In this document: piece by piece, positions 6,423 to 6,742 of the stretch
How positions within the stretch are numbered: position 1 is the first letter of the stretch
Layout: the number at the start of each line of letters is the position of its first letter
From: Betaproteobacteria bacterium
GTDB lineage: Bacteria; Pseudomonadota; Gammaproteobacteria; Burkholderiales; SG8-41
Direction: 5' to 3'
DNA: 6,742 nucleotides
NCBI GenBank assembly: GCA_021414185.1
Contig: JAIOOZ010000071.1
Location: 1 to 6,742, forward strand
Program-made: the position numbers and the translations under genes
Notes under the pieces: generated by a model
The model's database searches: none
Seen by the model: the letters and a program-made list of their open reading frames with translations, nothing else
Told to the model about the DNA's origin: nothing

Positions 6423-6742
6423 TTGGCAGCCCCGGCCGAAAAAATTCTTGTCGTCGACGACGAGCCGAACATCGCTTTGTCTCTGGAGTTTCTGCTGAAG
6501 AGCAAGGGCTACGAAGTGGTGATCGCGCAAACCGGCAGCGACGCGCTCCAGCAGGCGGCGGCGTTTCGCCCCCAACTCGTGGTGCTCGACGTGATGCTGC
6601 CGGTGATCGATGGGTTTGAAGTGTGCCGGCAATTGCGCGCCGATCCGGCGCAGCACGGCGTCAAGATACTGCTGCTGACGGCGCGCGGCCGCGCCAGTGA
6701 AATTCAGCGCGGAATCGACGAAGGCGCGAATGCGTACATCAC
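6423..6742 (+). CDS. Response regulator, receiver domain (cut by window edge)
   Basis: The visible 106 codons form nearly a whole CheY-like receiver: KILVVDDEP with acidic pocket Asp12 and Asp13, phospho-acceptor Asp56 in VVLDVMLP, and Thr86 in LLLTARG. It ends at GANAYIT, just before the expected conserved Lys-Pro. It is almost certainly the partner of the kinase that ends eight bases upstream. The start is taken as TTG 6423 because the frame is open only from 6375 (stop at 6372) and no ATG or GTG occurs in it; CTG 6411 is the other option. The Shine-Dalgarno is weak or absent. The receiver looks CheY/OmpR-like rather than like NtrC-type CbrB. The output domain, if any, lies beyond the edge, so DNA binding cannot be assessed. 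Confidence 0.9.
   Translation, partial: MAAPAEKILVVDDEPNIALSLEFLLKSKGYEVVIAQTGSDALQQAAAFRPQLVVLDVMLPVIDGFEVCRQLRADPAQHGVKILLLTARGRASEIQRGIDEGANAYI

Overview
The window reads as a GC-rich proteobacterial chromosome, most likely a betaproteobacterium. The evidence is the DnaX N-terminus with its Cys4 zinc motif, a short 4.5S-type SRP RNA, and the arrangement of these housekeeping genes. There are no insertion sequences, CRISPR arrays, phage genes or tRNAs. The only broken genes are the two cut by the window edges.

Left arm (bases 1-1193, all minus strand). In transcription order this arm holds the signal recognition particle RNA gene (ffs), a small PagL-like outer-membrane lipid A 3-O-deacylase with a signal peptide, and the first 135 codons of dnaX, which encodes the DNA polymerase III tau/gamma subunit and runs off the left edge. 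A U-rich tract follows ffs. The PagL-like gene probably starts at a GTG behind a good Shine-Dalgarno, not at the longer upstream start that would run into ffs. No convincing terminator separates the PagL-like gene from dnaX.

Divergent control region (about 1194-1384). It separates ffs from the rightward genes. It holds a clear extended -10 element and a strong Shine-Dalgarno for acs, a weak candidate promoter for ffs, and a short inverted repeat.

Right arm (1385-6742, all plus strand). The first gene is acs, AMP-forming acetyl-CoA synthetase, complete with all core motifs. It is followed by a 66-residue two-helix membrane protein, then a 925-residue receptor kinase that joins an SLC5-type sodium/solute-symporter domain to a STAC-like linker, a coiled coil and a HisKA/HATPase kinase core. 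Last is a response regulator cut off by the right edge. Spacings are short (49, 28 and 8 bases) and no terminator is evident, so this looks like one operon.

Together the right arm suggests an acetate or short-chain carboxylate sensing-and-use module related to CbrA/CbrB and CrbS/CrbR. The symporter-like sensor and its regulator would be co-transcribed with the enzyme that activates acetate. The kinase lacks the PAS and C-terminal receiver domains expected from memory of CbrA and CrbS, and its partner has a generic CheY/OmpR-like receiver. This looks like a distinct, streamlined version of that family rather than a wholly unknown system.
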